A stretch of 64,000 nucleotides of DNA from an uncultured Microbacterium sp. (GTDB taxonomy: Bacteria > Actinomycetota > Actinomycetes > Actinomycetales > Microbacteriaceae), in NCBI RefSeq assembly GCF_900078385.1, contig NZ_FLQR01000001.1, positions 186,001 to 250,000 on the forward strand, given 5' to 3'. Positions 35,880 to 46,100 of the stretch are shown here, in pieces. The notes below the pieces were generated by a model. It was not told the DNA's origin, did no database searches, and saw nothing but the letters and a program-made list of their open reading frames with translations. How positions within the stretch are numbered: position 1 is the first letter of the stretch; each line of letters starts with the position of its first letter. The translations under genes and the position numbers were made by a program.

Positions 35880-35885
35880 AGCATA
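35880..35885 (-). promoter_or_regulatory. -10 hexamer TATGCT of the 169-aa hypothetical gene
   Basis: Minus-strand TATGCT, 6 nt (ggcgcc), ATG 35873. Confidence 0.5.
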
Positions 35886-35940
35886 GGCGGCGAACGGAAT
35901 GTGACAAATGAGGCGGCGTGTCACATGGATGTGCCAGACC

Positions 35941-35954
35941 ATGTGACGTCACAT
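35941..35954. promoter_or_regulatory. Palindrome ATGTGACGTCACAT
   Basis: Perfect 14-bp palindrome about 86 bp upstream of the LacI start at 36040. Its half-sites (TGTGA/TCACA) are those of the operators at 36006 and 37120 but set 2 bp closer. It may be a variant site for the same LacI protein or bind another factor such as a CRP-like regulator. Confidence 0.45.
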
Positions 35955-36005
35955 CGGGATCCGGGGGCCCGGGGGAGGCAGAACGTGCATAATGGGCCGC
36001 AGGCG

Positions 36006-36021
36006 ATGTGACCGTACACAT
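36006..36021 (+). promoter_or_regulatory. Candidate LacI-type operator, autoregulatory
   Basis: ATGTGACCGTACACAT keeps TGTGA-NCGN-NCACA with one imperfect arm position, 18 nt before the LacI start codon. Similarity to the araD operator suggests the LacI protein limits its own expression. Confidence 0.55.
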
Positions 36022-36039
36022 CCATCGACACGGAGACCC

Positions 36040-37050
36040 ATGAGCGACGACGCCGGAGGCCGCAGGCCGAGCATCCGCGATGTCGCCCGGCTGGCTGGCG
36101 TCTCCCATCAGACCGTGTCACGGGTGCTGAACGACCATCCCAGCATCCGGCCCGAGACGCGTGACCGCGTGCGCGCCGTCATGGCAGACCTCTCGTACTC
36201 GCCCAATCGCGCGGCGCGGGCGCTGGTCACGAGCCGTTCCCGCACGATCGGCATCCTCGCCGCCTCCTCCGACCAGTACGGCCCCGCCTCGTCCATCGCC
36301 GCCATCGAGGAAGCCGCGCGGGAGCGCGGCTACTGGGTGTCCACGGCGAACATCGACCCCGGCGACCCGCAGTCCATCCCCGATGGGCTGTCGCATCTGA
36401 CGGCGCAGGCGATCGAGGGCCTGGTGGTGATCGCCCCGCAGGTGCGGGTGATCCGCGCGCTCGCGGCGCAGCGGGTGGACGTGCCGTACGTGACGCTGCA
36501 GTCGACGGATCTCGACCCCACGCACACGCTCACGGTCGACCAGACCGCGGGGGCGCGACTGGCGACGCGGCACCTCATCGAGCTCGGACATCGGCAGATC
36601 TACCATCTCGCCGGTCCGCAGGACTGGATCGAGGCCGAGGCGCGGATGCGCGGGTTCCTCGAGGAGATGAGCGCGTGGGACATCCCCACCACCGCGCCGG
36701 TGCTCGGGGACTGGACCGCCGACTTCGGGTACTACGCCGGGCGCGAGCTGCTGCGGTTCCGCGACTTCACCGCGATCTTCTCCTCGAACGATCAGATGGC
36801 GCTGGGCCTGCTGCACGCCGTGCGCGACGAAGGGCTCGACTGTCCGCGGGACATCAGCATCGTCGGATTCGACGACATCCCCGAGTCCGGGCACTTCTGG
36901 CCGCCGCTGACGACCGTGCGGCAGGACTTCGCCGAACTGGGGCGCCGCTGCGTCGCCCTTCTCCTGGACGGCGTAGGTGCCCGCACCGCGCCGGTCATCG
37001 CTCCGGAGCTGATCGTGCGTTCCTCTACGGGGCCCGCTCCGCGCCTCTAG
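36040..37050 (+). CDS. LacI-family regulator (AraR-like)
   Basis: A 336-residue LacI protein with helix-turn-helix SIRDVARLAGVSHQTVSRVLNDH (recognition residues His-Gln-Thr) and a sugar-binding core (TIGILAASSDQYGPASSIAA, IVGFDDIPESGHFWPPLTTV). It sits directly upstream of araD-like and sugar ABC transporter genes that carry a matching operator, so it likely represses them and is released by L-arabinose or a related pentose. ATG 36040 gives the standard family N-terminus; GGAGA precedes it. Confidence 0.9.
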   Translation: MSDDAGGRRPSIRDVARLAGVSHQTVSRVLNDHPSIRPETRDRVRAVMADLSYSPNRAARALVTSRSRTIGILAASSDQYGPASSIAAIEEAARERGYWVSTANIDPGDPQSIPDGLSHLTAQAIEGLVVIAPQVRVIRALAAQRVDVPYVTLQSTDLDPTHTLTVDQTAGARLATRHLIELGHRQIYHLAGPQDWIEAEARMRGFLEEMSAWDIPTTAPVLGDWTADFGYYAGRELLRFRDFTAIFSSNDQMALGLLHAVRDEGLDCPRDISIVGFDDIPESGHFWPPLTTVRQDFAELGRRCVALLLDGVGARTAPVIAPELIVRSSTGPAPRL

Positions 37051-37082
37051 ACGCGCCGTTACCAAGCTGAGACACGATCGGC

Positions 37083-37113
37083 TTGACAGGCGCGGCGGCG
37101 GCGGGCATATAGT
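37083..37113 (+). promoter_or_regulatory. Promoter of the araD-chvE-type operon
   Basis: TTGACA (37083-37088) and TATAGT (37108-37113), 19 bp apart, or CATATA at 17 bp. It is one of the clearest sigma-70-type promoters in the window, and the operator begins 7 bp after the -10 element, over the expected start site. Confidence 0.65.
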
Positions 37114-37119
37114 GTGGCA

Positions 37120-37135
37120 ATGTGAACGGTCACAT
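37120..37135 (+). promoter_or_regulatory. LacI-type operator of the araD operon
   Basis: ATGTGA-ACGG-TCACAT, perfect 6-bp arms with the central CG of LacI-family sites. It covers the predicted transcription start, so binding should repress. Core TGTGAnCGnTCACA matches the site at 56446 near another LacI gene. Confidence 0.8.
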
Positions 37136-37195
37136 GGATCGTCACACCAAAGCTACACAGCCCATGCGTGAGTGCGGGGACAAAGGAGTCGGACA

Positions 37196-37927
37196 GTGGT
37201 GTCGAGCATGGACGCGGAACGGTACGTCAGCGGCGTGAAGACCGAGGTCGCCGTCGCCCGTGTGCGCGCCGATGTCGCATCGCTGCACGCCGAGCTCGTG
37301 CGCTCCGGCCTCGTCGTCTGGACCGGCGGCAACGTCTCGGGTCGCGTTCCCGGCGCCGACCTCTTCGTGATCAAGCCGTCCGGGGTGTCCTACGACGACC
37401 TCGCGCCGGAGAACATGATCCTCTGCGACCTGGACGGCAACGTCGTCGACGGCACGCCCGGCAGCGACCGGGCGCCCTCCAGCGACACCGCCGCGCACGC
37501 CTACGTGTACCGGCACATGCCCGAGGTGGGCGGCGTCGTGCACACGCACTCCGACTACGCGGTCGCCTGGGCGGCACGCGGCGAGGAGATCCCCTGCGTC
37601 ATCACCGCGATGGCCGACGAGTTCGGCGGACCGATCCCGGTCGGCCCGTTCGCGATCATCGGCGACGACTCGATCGGACGGGGGATCGTGGAGACGCTCT
37701 CCGGCCACCGCTCGCGCGCCGTGCTGATGCAGAACCACGGGCCGTTCACGATCGGCGCGACGGCGAAGGATGCCGTCAAGGCGGCCGTCATGCTCGAGGA
37801 CGTCGCGCGTACGGTGCACATCGCCCGACAGGGCGGGGAACTCCTGCCCATTCCGCAGGAGGCCATCGACAGCCTCTTCAGCCGTTACCAGAACGTCTAC
37901 GGCCAAACCACCGACGACCGCCGGTAG
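37196..37927 (+). CDS. araD: L-ribulose-5-phosphate 4-epimerase-like class II aldolase
   Basis: A 243-residue class II aldolase/adducin-fold enzyme: phosphate and backbone loops TGGNVSGR and IKPSGVSYDDL, zinc ligands in VVHTHSDYAVAWAARG and MQNHGPFTIG. Length and motifs fit AraD, converting L-ribulose-5-phosphate to D-xylulose-5-phosphate, though other pentulose-phosphate epimerases or aldolases look similar. GTG 37196 is 7 nt after aaaggag; GTG 37199 and ATG 37208 are alternatives. First gene of the operon; no araA or araB gene lies in the window. Confidence 0.85.
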   Translation: MVSSMDAERYVSGVKTEVAVARVRADVASLHAELVRSGLVVWTGGNVSGRVPGADLFVIKPSGVSYDDLAPENMILCDLDGNVVDGTPGSDRAPSSDTAAHAYVYRHMPEVGGVVHTHSDYAVAWAARGEEIPCVITAMADEFGGPIPVGPFAIIGDDSIGRGIVETLSGHRSRAVLMQNHGPFTIGATAKDAVKAAVMLEDVARTVHIARQGGELLPIPQEAIDSLFSRYQNVYGQTTDDRR

Positions 37928-37998
37928 CCCGATAACTCGGGCGCGGTCACACCTGAAAACCGAACACCAAGACATCGATGTCCAGGGAAGGACTCACA

Positions 37999-39120
37999 GT
38001 GAAGTTGAAGCGAATTCTCGTCGCAGGCCTCGCGGCCGGCGCACTCGCCCTCACCGCCTGCGCAGGCGGCACGAGCGGTACCGGCTCCGAGGGGGAGGGT
38101 GACGGCGGACTCATCGGCGTCGCCATGCCCACCAAGAGCTCCGAGCGCTGGATCCAGGACGGCAACGCCGTCAAGGCCGCGCTCGAGGAGCAGGGCTACA
38201 AGGTCGACCTGCAGTACGCAGAGGACGACATCCCCACGCAGGTCTCGCAGATCGAGAACATGATCACAAAGGGCGCGGAAGCGCTCATCGTGGCATCGAT
38301 CGACGGCACGACCCTGTCCGAGGTGCTCCAGACCGCGGCCGACAGCGACATCCCGGTGATCGCCTACGACCGCCTCATCAAGGGCACCGAGAACGTCGAC
38401 TACTACGCGACGTTCGACAACGAGCTCGTCGGCAACCAGCAGGCCTGGACCGTGCTCAACGGCCTCGGCCTGACCGACCTCGAGGGCAACGCGCTGCCGG
38501 ACGCCCCCGCGGGTCCGTTCAACGTCGAGCTGTTCGCCGGCTCGCTGGACGACAACAACGCGTTCTTCTTCTTCAACGGGGCGATGGACGTCTTCAAGCC
38601 GTTCATCGATGACGGCACGCTCGTCGTGAAGTCGGGTCAGACCGACATCGAGCAGGCCGCCACGCTCCGCTGGGACGGCGAAGAGGCGCAGAGCCGCATG
38701 GAGAACCTGATCACCGCGAACTACTCCGACGGCTCCAAGGTCGACGCGGTGCTCTCGCCCTACGACGGCATCTCGCGCGGCATCATCGGCGCGCTCACCG
38801 ACGCCGGCTACAGCGTCGGCGAGGACTGGCCGATCATCTCCGGCCAGGACGCCGAGGTCGACTCGGTCAAGGCGATCCTCTCCGGCGAGCAGTTCGCGAC
38901 CATCTTCAAGGACACGCGCGAGCTGGCCAAGGTCGCGGCCGGCATGGCGGTCGACGTCCTCAACGGCGACGAGCCCGAGGTCAACGACACCGAGACGTAC
39001 GACAACGACGTCAAGGTCGTGCCGTCCTACCTGCTGGCCCCCGTGCCGGTCGTGAAGGACAACGTCGAGTCGGCGCTGGTCGACACCGGCTACTGGACGG
39101 CTGCGGAGCTCGGTCTCTGA
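37999..39120 (+). CDS. chvE: ChvE-type multiple-monosaccharide-binding lipoprotein
   Basis: A 373-residue binding protein: signal with lipobox LTA-Cys21, then the ChvE-specific [89 protein letters not shown] and [14 protein letters not shown]. Family members bind arabinose, glucose, galactose and xylose. GTG 37999 is preferred because gggaagga lies 6 nt upstream; an ATG at 37978 would spoil the signal peptide. Operon with araD-like and gguAB. Confidence 0.93.
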   Translation: MKLKRILVAGLAAGALALTACAGGTSGTGSEGEGDGGLIGVAMPTKSSERWIQDGNAVKAALEEQGYKVDLQYAEDDIPTQVSQIENMITKGAEALIVASIDGTTLSEVLQTAADSDIPVIAYDRLIKGTENVDYYATFDNELVGNQQAWTVLNGLGLTDLEGNALPDAPAGPFNVELFAGSLDDNNAFFFFNGAMDVFKPFIDDGTLVVKSGQTDIEQAATLRWDGEEAQSRMENLITANYSDGSKVDAVLSPYDGISRGIIGALTDAGYSVGEDWPIISGQDAEVDSVKAILSGEQFATIFKDTRELAKVAAGMAVDVLNGDEPEVNDTETYDNDVKVVPSYLLAPVPVVKDNVESALVDTGYWTAAELGL

Positions 39121-39144
39121 GCCGACCCGTTCGCTGAACATCCG

Positions 39145-39179
39145 CGTCGGCGGCGGGGCGCATCGCCTCGCCGCCGACG
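39145..39179 (+). promoter_or_regulatory. Intercistronic hairpin after chvE
   Basis: CGTCGGCGGCG-gGG pairs with CC-tCGCCGCCGACG across a 7-nt loop, 13 of 14 positions paired, 24 nt past the chvE stop. It is probably a partial terminator or mRNA-stabilising stem that sets binding protein above ATPase and permease. Confidence 0.65.
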
Positions 39180-39224
39180 TACCCAGTAACCTCCCCTCAA
39201 GTCCCCACAAGGAAGTCGGAGATC

Positions 39225-40754
<1,530 letters not shown>

Positions 40755-40770
40755 GGGGCAGGAGACGCAT

Positions 40771-42003
40771 ATGTCGAACGACACCCTCACCCCCGAGACC
40801 GCCGCGGGCGGCGGAATCAACCCCACGGAGAACAAGTTCACCCGCTGGTTGACCACCGTCCTGTCCGACCTCGGCAAGAACGGCATCTTCATCGCCCTCA
40901 TCGCCGTCGTCGCGCTGTTCGCGATCCTGACCGACGGCATCCTGCTGCGCCCGCAGAACATCTCGAACCTGATCGTGCAGAACGGGTACATCCTCGTCCT
41001 CGCGATCGGCATGGTGATGATCATCATCGCCGGCCACATCGACCTGTCCGTCGGATCGGTCGCCGCCTTCATCGGCGCGGTCTCCGGTGTCCTCGCCGTG
41101 AAGATGGGGATGCCCTGGTGGCTCGCGATCATCCTGTCCCTGCTGATCGGGGCGCTGGTGGGCGCCTGGCAGGGGTTCTGGGTCGCCTATGTCGGCATCC
41201 CGGCGTTCATCGTGACGCTGGCCGGCATGCTCATCTTCCGCGGACTCGCGCTGGTCGTCCTCGGCAACGCGAACATCGGCTCGTTCCCGACGGAGTACCG
41301 AGCGCTCGGCAACGGGTTCCTCACCGGGATCTTCGGGGAGACCAATCCGGACGTCTTCACCCTCGTCATCGGCGCCGTCGCCGTCGTCGCGCTCGTCGTG
41401 CAGCAGGTGCGGACCCGCCTGGCCCGCCAGAAGTACAAGCAGGACGTCGACCCCACGATCTGGTTCGTCGTCAAGCTCGCGCTCGTCGCGCTCGTCATCG
41501 GTTGGTTCACGTGGGCGCTGGCGTCGTACAAGGGCATCCCGGTGACGCTGATCATCCTGGCGGCGCTCGTGATGGTCTACGGCGTGGTCATGAACCGGAC
41601 CGTGTTCGGACGCCACATCTACGCGATCGGCGGCAACCGCCACGCCGCGGAGCTGTCCGGCATCAAGACCCGCCGGGTCGACTTCTGGCTGTTCGTGAAC
41701 ATGGGCGTCCTCGCCGCCCTCGCCGGGCTCATCTTCACGGCGCGACTGAACCTCGCAGGGCCCAAGGCCGGTGACGGCTTCGAACTCGAGGCCATCTCGG
41801 CCGCGTTCATCGGCGGCGCGGCGGTCCAGGGCGGTGTCGGCACCATCGGCGGCGCGATCATCGGTGGTCTCATCATCGGTGTCCTGAACAACGGCATGTC
41901 GATCATGGGCATCGGCATCGAGTGGCAGCAGGCCGTCAAGGGCCTCGTGCTCCTGCTGGCGGTCGCGTTCGATGTCTACAACAAGCGCCGCGCAGGTCAC
42001 TGA
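40771..42003 (+). CDS. gguB: GguB/MmsB-type sugar ABC transporter permease
   Basis: A 410-residue CUT2 permease: IAGHIDLSVGSVAAFIGAVSG, GIPAFIVTLAGMLIFRGLALV, AIGGNRHAAELSGIKTRRV and AAFIGGAAVQGGVGTIGGAIIGG. About ten membrane segments. It completes the ChvE-GguA-GguB importer. Shine-Dalgarno ggggcagg, ATG at 40771. A tiny membrane-protein gene starts 1 nt after its stop. Confidence 0.94.
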   Translation: MSNDTLTPETAAGGGINPTENKFTRWLTTVLSDLGKNGIFIALIAVVALFAILTDGILLRPQNISNLIVQNGYILVLAIGMVMIIIAGHIDLSVGSVAAFIGAVSGVLAVKMGMPWWLAIILSLLIGALVGAWQGFWVAYVGIPAFIVTLAGMLIFRGLALVVLGNANIGSFPTEYRALGNGFLTGIFGETNPDVFTLVIGAVAVVALVVQQVRTRLARQKYKQDVDPTIWFVVKLALVALVIGWFTWALASYKGIPVTLIILAALVMVYGVVMNRTVFGRHIYAIGGNRHAAELSGIKTRRVDFWLFVNMGVLAALAGLIFTARLNLAGPKAGDGFELEAISAAFIGGAAVQGGVGTIGGAIIGGLIIGVLNNGMSIMGIGIEWQQAVKGLVLLLAVAFDVYNKRRAGH

Positions 42004-42004
42004 C

Positions 42005-42163
42005 GTGGCGAAGGAGTCCTTGGGACTCGGCGGGGGCCGGCCGGGCGACGACTCGTCGCCCGGCGGTCCCTCGACCGCCCGCATCACGATGTGGATCATC
42101 GGCGGCGCCGTCGGCCTCTACATGGTCGTCACCGGCGTCGTCGGTGCGCTGACCGCGGGCTAG
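42005..42163 (+). CDS. Small single-span membrane protein, 52 aa
   Basis: Starts VAKESLGLGGGRPGDDSSPG and contains one hydrophobic segment MWIIGGAVGLYMVVTGVVGALTAG at the C-terminus, with a glycine/proline-rich polar N-terminal part. It is encoded 1 nt after the permease stop, in the same operon, so it may be an accessory of the sugar importer or unrelated. No family recognised. GTG 42005 lacks an ideal ribosome site and may depend on coupling. Confidence 0.6.
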   Translation: MAKESLGLGGGRPGDDSSPGGPSTARITMWIIGGAVGLYMVVTGVVGALTAG

Positions 42164-42166
42164 GCG

Positions 42167-43120
42167 TCAGGGGAGCAGGACGACCTTGCCGTCCGTCCCA
42201 GCCTCGACGAGGCGATGCGCCTCGGCGGCGTCCGCCAGCGGCAGCTGCGGGCCGAGCTCGACCGTGAAGCGCCCGGCGGCCATGAGGTGCAGCACCACGG
42301 GGATCGCCTCGGCCCGCCACGCCAGCTCCTGCGCGTTCAGGGGACGGGGGCTCCCGCCCATGAAGGCGCGGATGCCGAGACCCGCGGCATCCTTCCCGCG
42401 GACGAGCGTCGCGATGCGGTGGCGGTCCGTGACCAGGTCGAGCGAGGTCTGGAGGGCCTCGTCGGTGCCGGCGATGTCGATGACCGCCGTGACACCGCCC
42501 GGCGCCGCCGCGCGCACGCGGTCGGCGAGCGTGCCACCGTCCGGGTCGTCGTAGCGGACGGCGACGGCGCCGAGGGCGCTCACCCGCTCCGCGCGGCGTG
42601 CGCTGCAGGTCGCGAGGACCGTCGCACCCCAGAGGACCGCGAGCTGGATGATCGCCTGGCCCACCGAGCCCGACCCGCCGTGCACGAGCAGCGTGTCGCC
42701 CGCGCGCACGTCGAGGGAGCGCAGCGTCTGGTACGCCGTTCCGACGGGGACGCCGAGCGCCGCGCCCTCCGCCGCAGACACCTGCGGCGGCCGCGGCGCG
42801 AGGCGGGAGGAGGGGACGACGATGTCGGAGGCGTAGACGCCGGCCGCGCCGAAGACGACGACCTCGTCGCCCGCGCGGAAGCCCTCGACATCCTCGCCGA
42901 CGGCCGTGACGACGCCGGCGCCGTCGCTGCCGACCCGCCGCGGGTCGGTGATGGGGCCGGACGGGCGGGCGCCGGAGCGCAGCTTGTGGTCCAGCGGGTT
43001 CACGCCCGCCGCTTCGATGCGCACCGCGACCTGATCGGCGCCGGGCGCCTTGACCTGGATCTCGGTGGGGGTGAGGACCTCGGGTCCTCCGAACGCGGTG
43101 TAGGTGATCGCCGTCGCCAT
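42167..43120 (-). CDS. NADP-dependent quinone oxidoreductase-like (MDR superfamily)
   Basis: A 317-residue zinc-independent medium-chain reductase. GroES-like N-domain (PTEIQVKAPGADQVAVRIEAAGVNPLDHKLRSG) and a cofactor domain with LLVHGGSGSVGQAIIQLAV (glycine-rich loop). No zinc cysteine ligands. It probably reduces quinones or enones with NADPH. ATG preceded by GAGAGGACC. Follows hrpA on the same strand after 18 nt, so the two may be co-transcribed. Confidence 0.88.
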   Translation of the reverse strand: MATAITYTAFGGPEVLTPTEIQVKAPGADQVAVRIEAAGVNPLDHKLRSGARPSGPITDPRRVGSDGAGVVTAVGEDVEGFRAGDEVVVFGAAGVYASDIVVPSSRLAPRPPQVSAAEGAALGVPVGTAYQTLRSLDVRAGDTLLVHGGSGSVGQAIIQLAVLWGATVLATCSARRAERVSALGAVAVRYDDPDGGTLADRVRAAAPGGVTAVIDIAGTDEALQTSLDLVTDRHRIATLVRGKDAAGLGIRAFMGGSPRPLNAQELAWRAEAIPVVLHLMAAGRFTVELGPQLPLADAAEAHRLVEAGTDGKVVLLP

Positions 43121-43138
43121 GGCGGGTCCTCTCGGTCG

Positions 43139-46100
43139 TCAGTCCTTGCCGGACAGGGCTTTCGTGATGCGCTGGATGGACACCGGCTGCGCCGTGCCGA
43201 GCTGCTGCGCGAACAGGCTCACACGGTACTCCTCGAGGAGCCAGCGCGCCGTGTGGAGGGTCGCGGGGGCCTCGGCGTCGAGCGGGATCGTGCCGCCGGC
43301 ATCCGTGTAGAGGGCCGCCGCGCGCTCGTACTCGGTCTGCCGCTGCCGGTCGCGGCCGGGGTTGTCGCCGAGCCCGCGGACGCGCTCGAGCGCCCCTTGC
43401 AGATAGCGCGGCAGATGTGCGAGCCGAACCGTGCCCGTGCGGGACAGGAACCCGGGGTGGAGGAGCCCCGCGACCTGCGCCTTGACGTCGCCGAGGGCGG
43501 AGAGGAGCGTCATCGAGTTCTGCGCGCGGATGGCGCGGTCGATCTCGCGCTGCAGGGTGAGGATGCGGGCGGCCAGCGACACGGTCTGGAAGAGGTCGTC
43601 GACGATGGACGCCGAGAGGCGGTCGCGGGCGGCCTCGAACGCCGCGGTCGTGCGGACCTCGGTCCCGGCGAGGACGGCGTCGGCGACCGCGACGCGGGCA
43701 TCCTCGATGAGCGCCTTCGCGGATGGGTAGGGGGATGTCGCGAGGGCGAGCTTCTCCGCGGCGGTCAGGTGCTCGAGCACATAGGCGGCGGGGGACGGGA
43801 CGGCCAGCAGCAGGAGGCGCCGGACTCCGGCGTGCGAGAGCCGCGCGGCGCGCTCCGCGGTCGCCTCGATGCGCAGGGCGACGCCGGCGCCCTCGTCGAC
43901 GAGCGCGGGGTAGCCGCGGACGACGCCCCCGGCCACCTTCGTGTCGACGACGGCGGGGAGGTCGCCGACGTCCCACGTCGTCAGGCCGGACCGCTCGAGC
44001 GGCGCGGCGGCGGCCGGCGACCCGGCGGCGGGCGACGGGTGCGCCGGGCGCGCGGGGGTGCTGAGCGAGCGAGCGACCGACTCCCGGGCGCGGCCCGCGA
44101 GGCGGTCCTGCAGCGCGCGGAGGTCCCGCCCCGACCCGACGGCGCGCCCGCGCTGGTCGACCGCGCGGAACGAGACGAGCAGGTGCGGGGGGACGCGGGA
44201 CAGGTCGAAGTCGGCGGCCGAGACCCGCTGGTTCGCGACCGGCTGGATACGGGCGGCCAGGGCGTCGAGGAGGCTCGTCGGCGGCAGCCCTTCGTGGGAC
44301 TCCGGGCCGGCGCCGACGAGGGCGTCGCCGAGCGTCGCGGCCCAGTCCGCCGCGGGGACCACGTGGCGGCGGATCGCCTTGGGGAGTGCGCGCAGCAGCG
44401 CCGCGATGAGCTCGCCGCGGAGCCCCGGCACCTGCCAGTCGAAGCCGTCCGGGCGCAGCTGCGCGAGGAGGGCGAGCGGCACGACGACGCTGACGCCGTC
44501 GTCGGGTGCCCCGGGCTCGAACCGGTAGGCGAGGGAGAGCACCTGATCGCCCTGCGTCCAGCGCGTCGGGAAGTCGCGCTCGTCGGCGCGCGAGGCGTCG
44601 TCGATGAGGTCGGCGGCGGTCATGTCCAGAAGCCGCGGGGTGCGTGCCGAGGTCTCCCGCCACCACGTCTCGAACGAGCGGACGTCGAAGACGTCGCGAG
44701 GCACCCGCGCGGCGTAGAACGCGTACACGGACTCGTCGCCGACGAGGATGTCGCGGCGGCGCTCGCGCTCCTCGACCTTCTCCAGGTTCCGCCGGAGCTC
44801 GAGGTTCCGGCGCTCGAAGGCCGTGAGCTTCTTGTCCAGGTGATGCGTGTTCCACTCGCCGTCGACGAGGGCGTGCCGCAGGAACAGCTCGCGGGCGAGT
44901 TCGTGGTCGATCCGCGCGAGCTGCACGCGCCTTCGCGGGATGATCTCCACCCCGAAGAGCGTGACCTTCTCCGCCGCGACGGCGGCACCGGCATCCTTCG
45001 ACCAGTGCGGATCGCTGATGCTGCGGTGCGCGAGGTCGCCCGCGAGCTCTTCGGCCCAGGCCGGGTCGATCGCCGCGACCGTCCGGGCGAACAGGCGCGA
45101 GGTCTCCACGAGCTCGGCCGCCATGACGGCATCCGGCGACGCTTTCCGCAGCCCCGATCCGGGGAAGATCGCGAACTTCGCGCCCCGCGCGCCCCGATAC
45201 TCGGCCATCGGCCGTCGCCCCTTGTCGGGCTTCGCGCCGCCGCTCTTCCCGGGGCTGCGCGTGTCGAGGATGCCGATGTGCGAGAGCAGCCCGGACAGGA
45301 TGGCGCGATGCACGGCGGCGGGATCGGCGGCGGCGCCCTCGGCCGTGGCCGTGCGGGCGGCCGGTCCCTCGCCCTGGCGCTCGCCCCGCCGCTCGCCGGT
45401 GAGCTGCCGCAGCTGACGGTGCACGTCGAACCACTCCCGCACCCGCACGTAGTTCAGGTGCTCCGCACGGCACAGGCGCCGGAATGCGCTCGAACCGAGC
45501 TCGGACTGCTGCTCCTGCAGGTGGTTCCAGAGGTTGAGCAGCGTCAGGAAGTCGCTCGTCGGGTCGGTGAACCGCGCGTGCAGGCGGTCCGCCTCCTCGC
45601 GGCGCTCCTCGGGGCGCTCGCGGACGTCCTGGATCGAGAGCCCGGCGACGATCGCGAGGACGTCGGGGGTGACGTGCAGGCGCCGCGCCTCCAGCAGCAT
45701 CCGGGCGAACCGCGGATCGATGGGGAGCCGCGCGATCTCGCGGCCCGTCTTCGTGAGCTTCGGGGTGGACCCGCCGGTGATGGCCTGCAGTTCGGTGAGG
45801 AGCTCGAGCGCCGCTTTCACGCCGCGGGAGTCCGGAGGCGTCAGGAACGGGAACTCCGAGATGTCGCCGAAGCCGAGGGCGAGCATCTGCAGGATGACGG
45901 ATGCCAGGGACGTCCGCAGGATCTCCGGCTCGGTGAACTCCGGCCGGGCCGTGAAGTCCTCCTCCGAGTACAACCGGATCGCGATGCCGGGGGAGGTGCG
46001 CCCCGCGCGGCCGGACCGCTGCTGCGCGGACGCCTGCGAGATCGCCTCGATCGGCAGCCGCTGGATCTTCGAGCGCGCGCTGTACCGCGAGATGCGGGCG

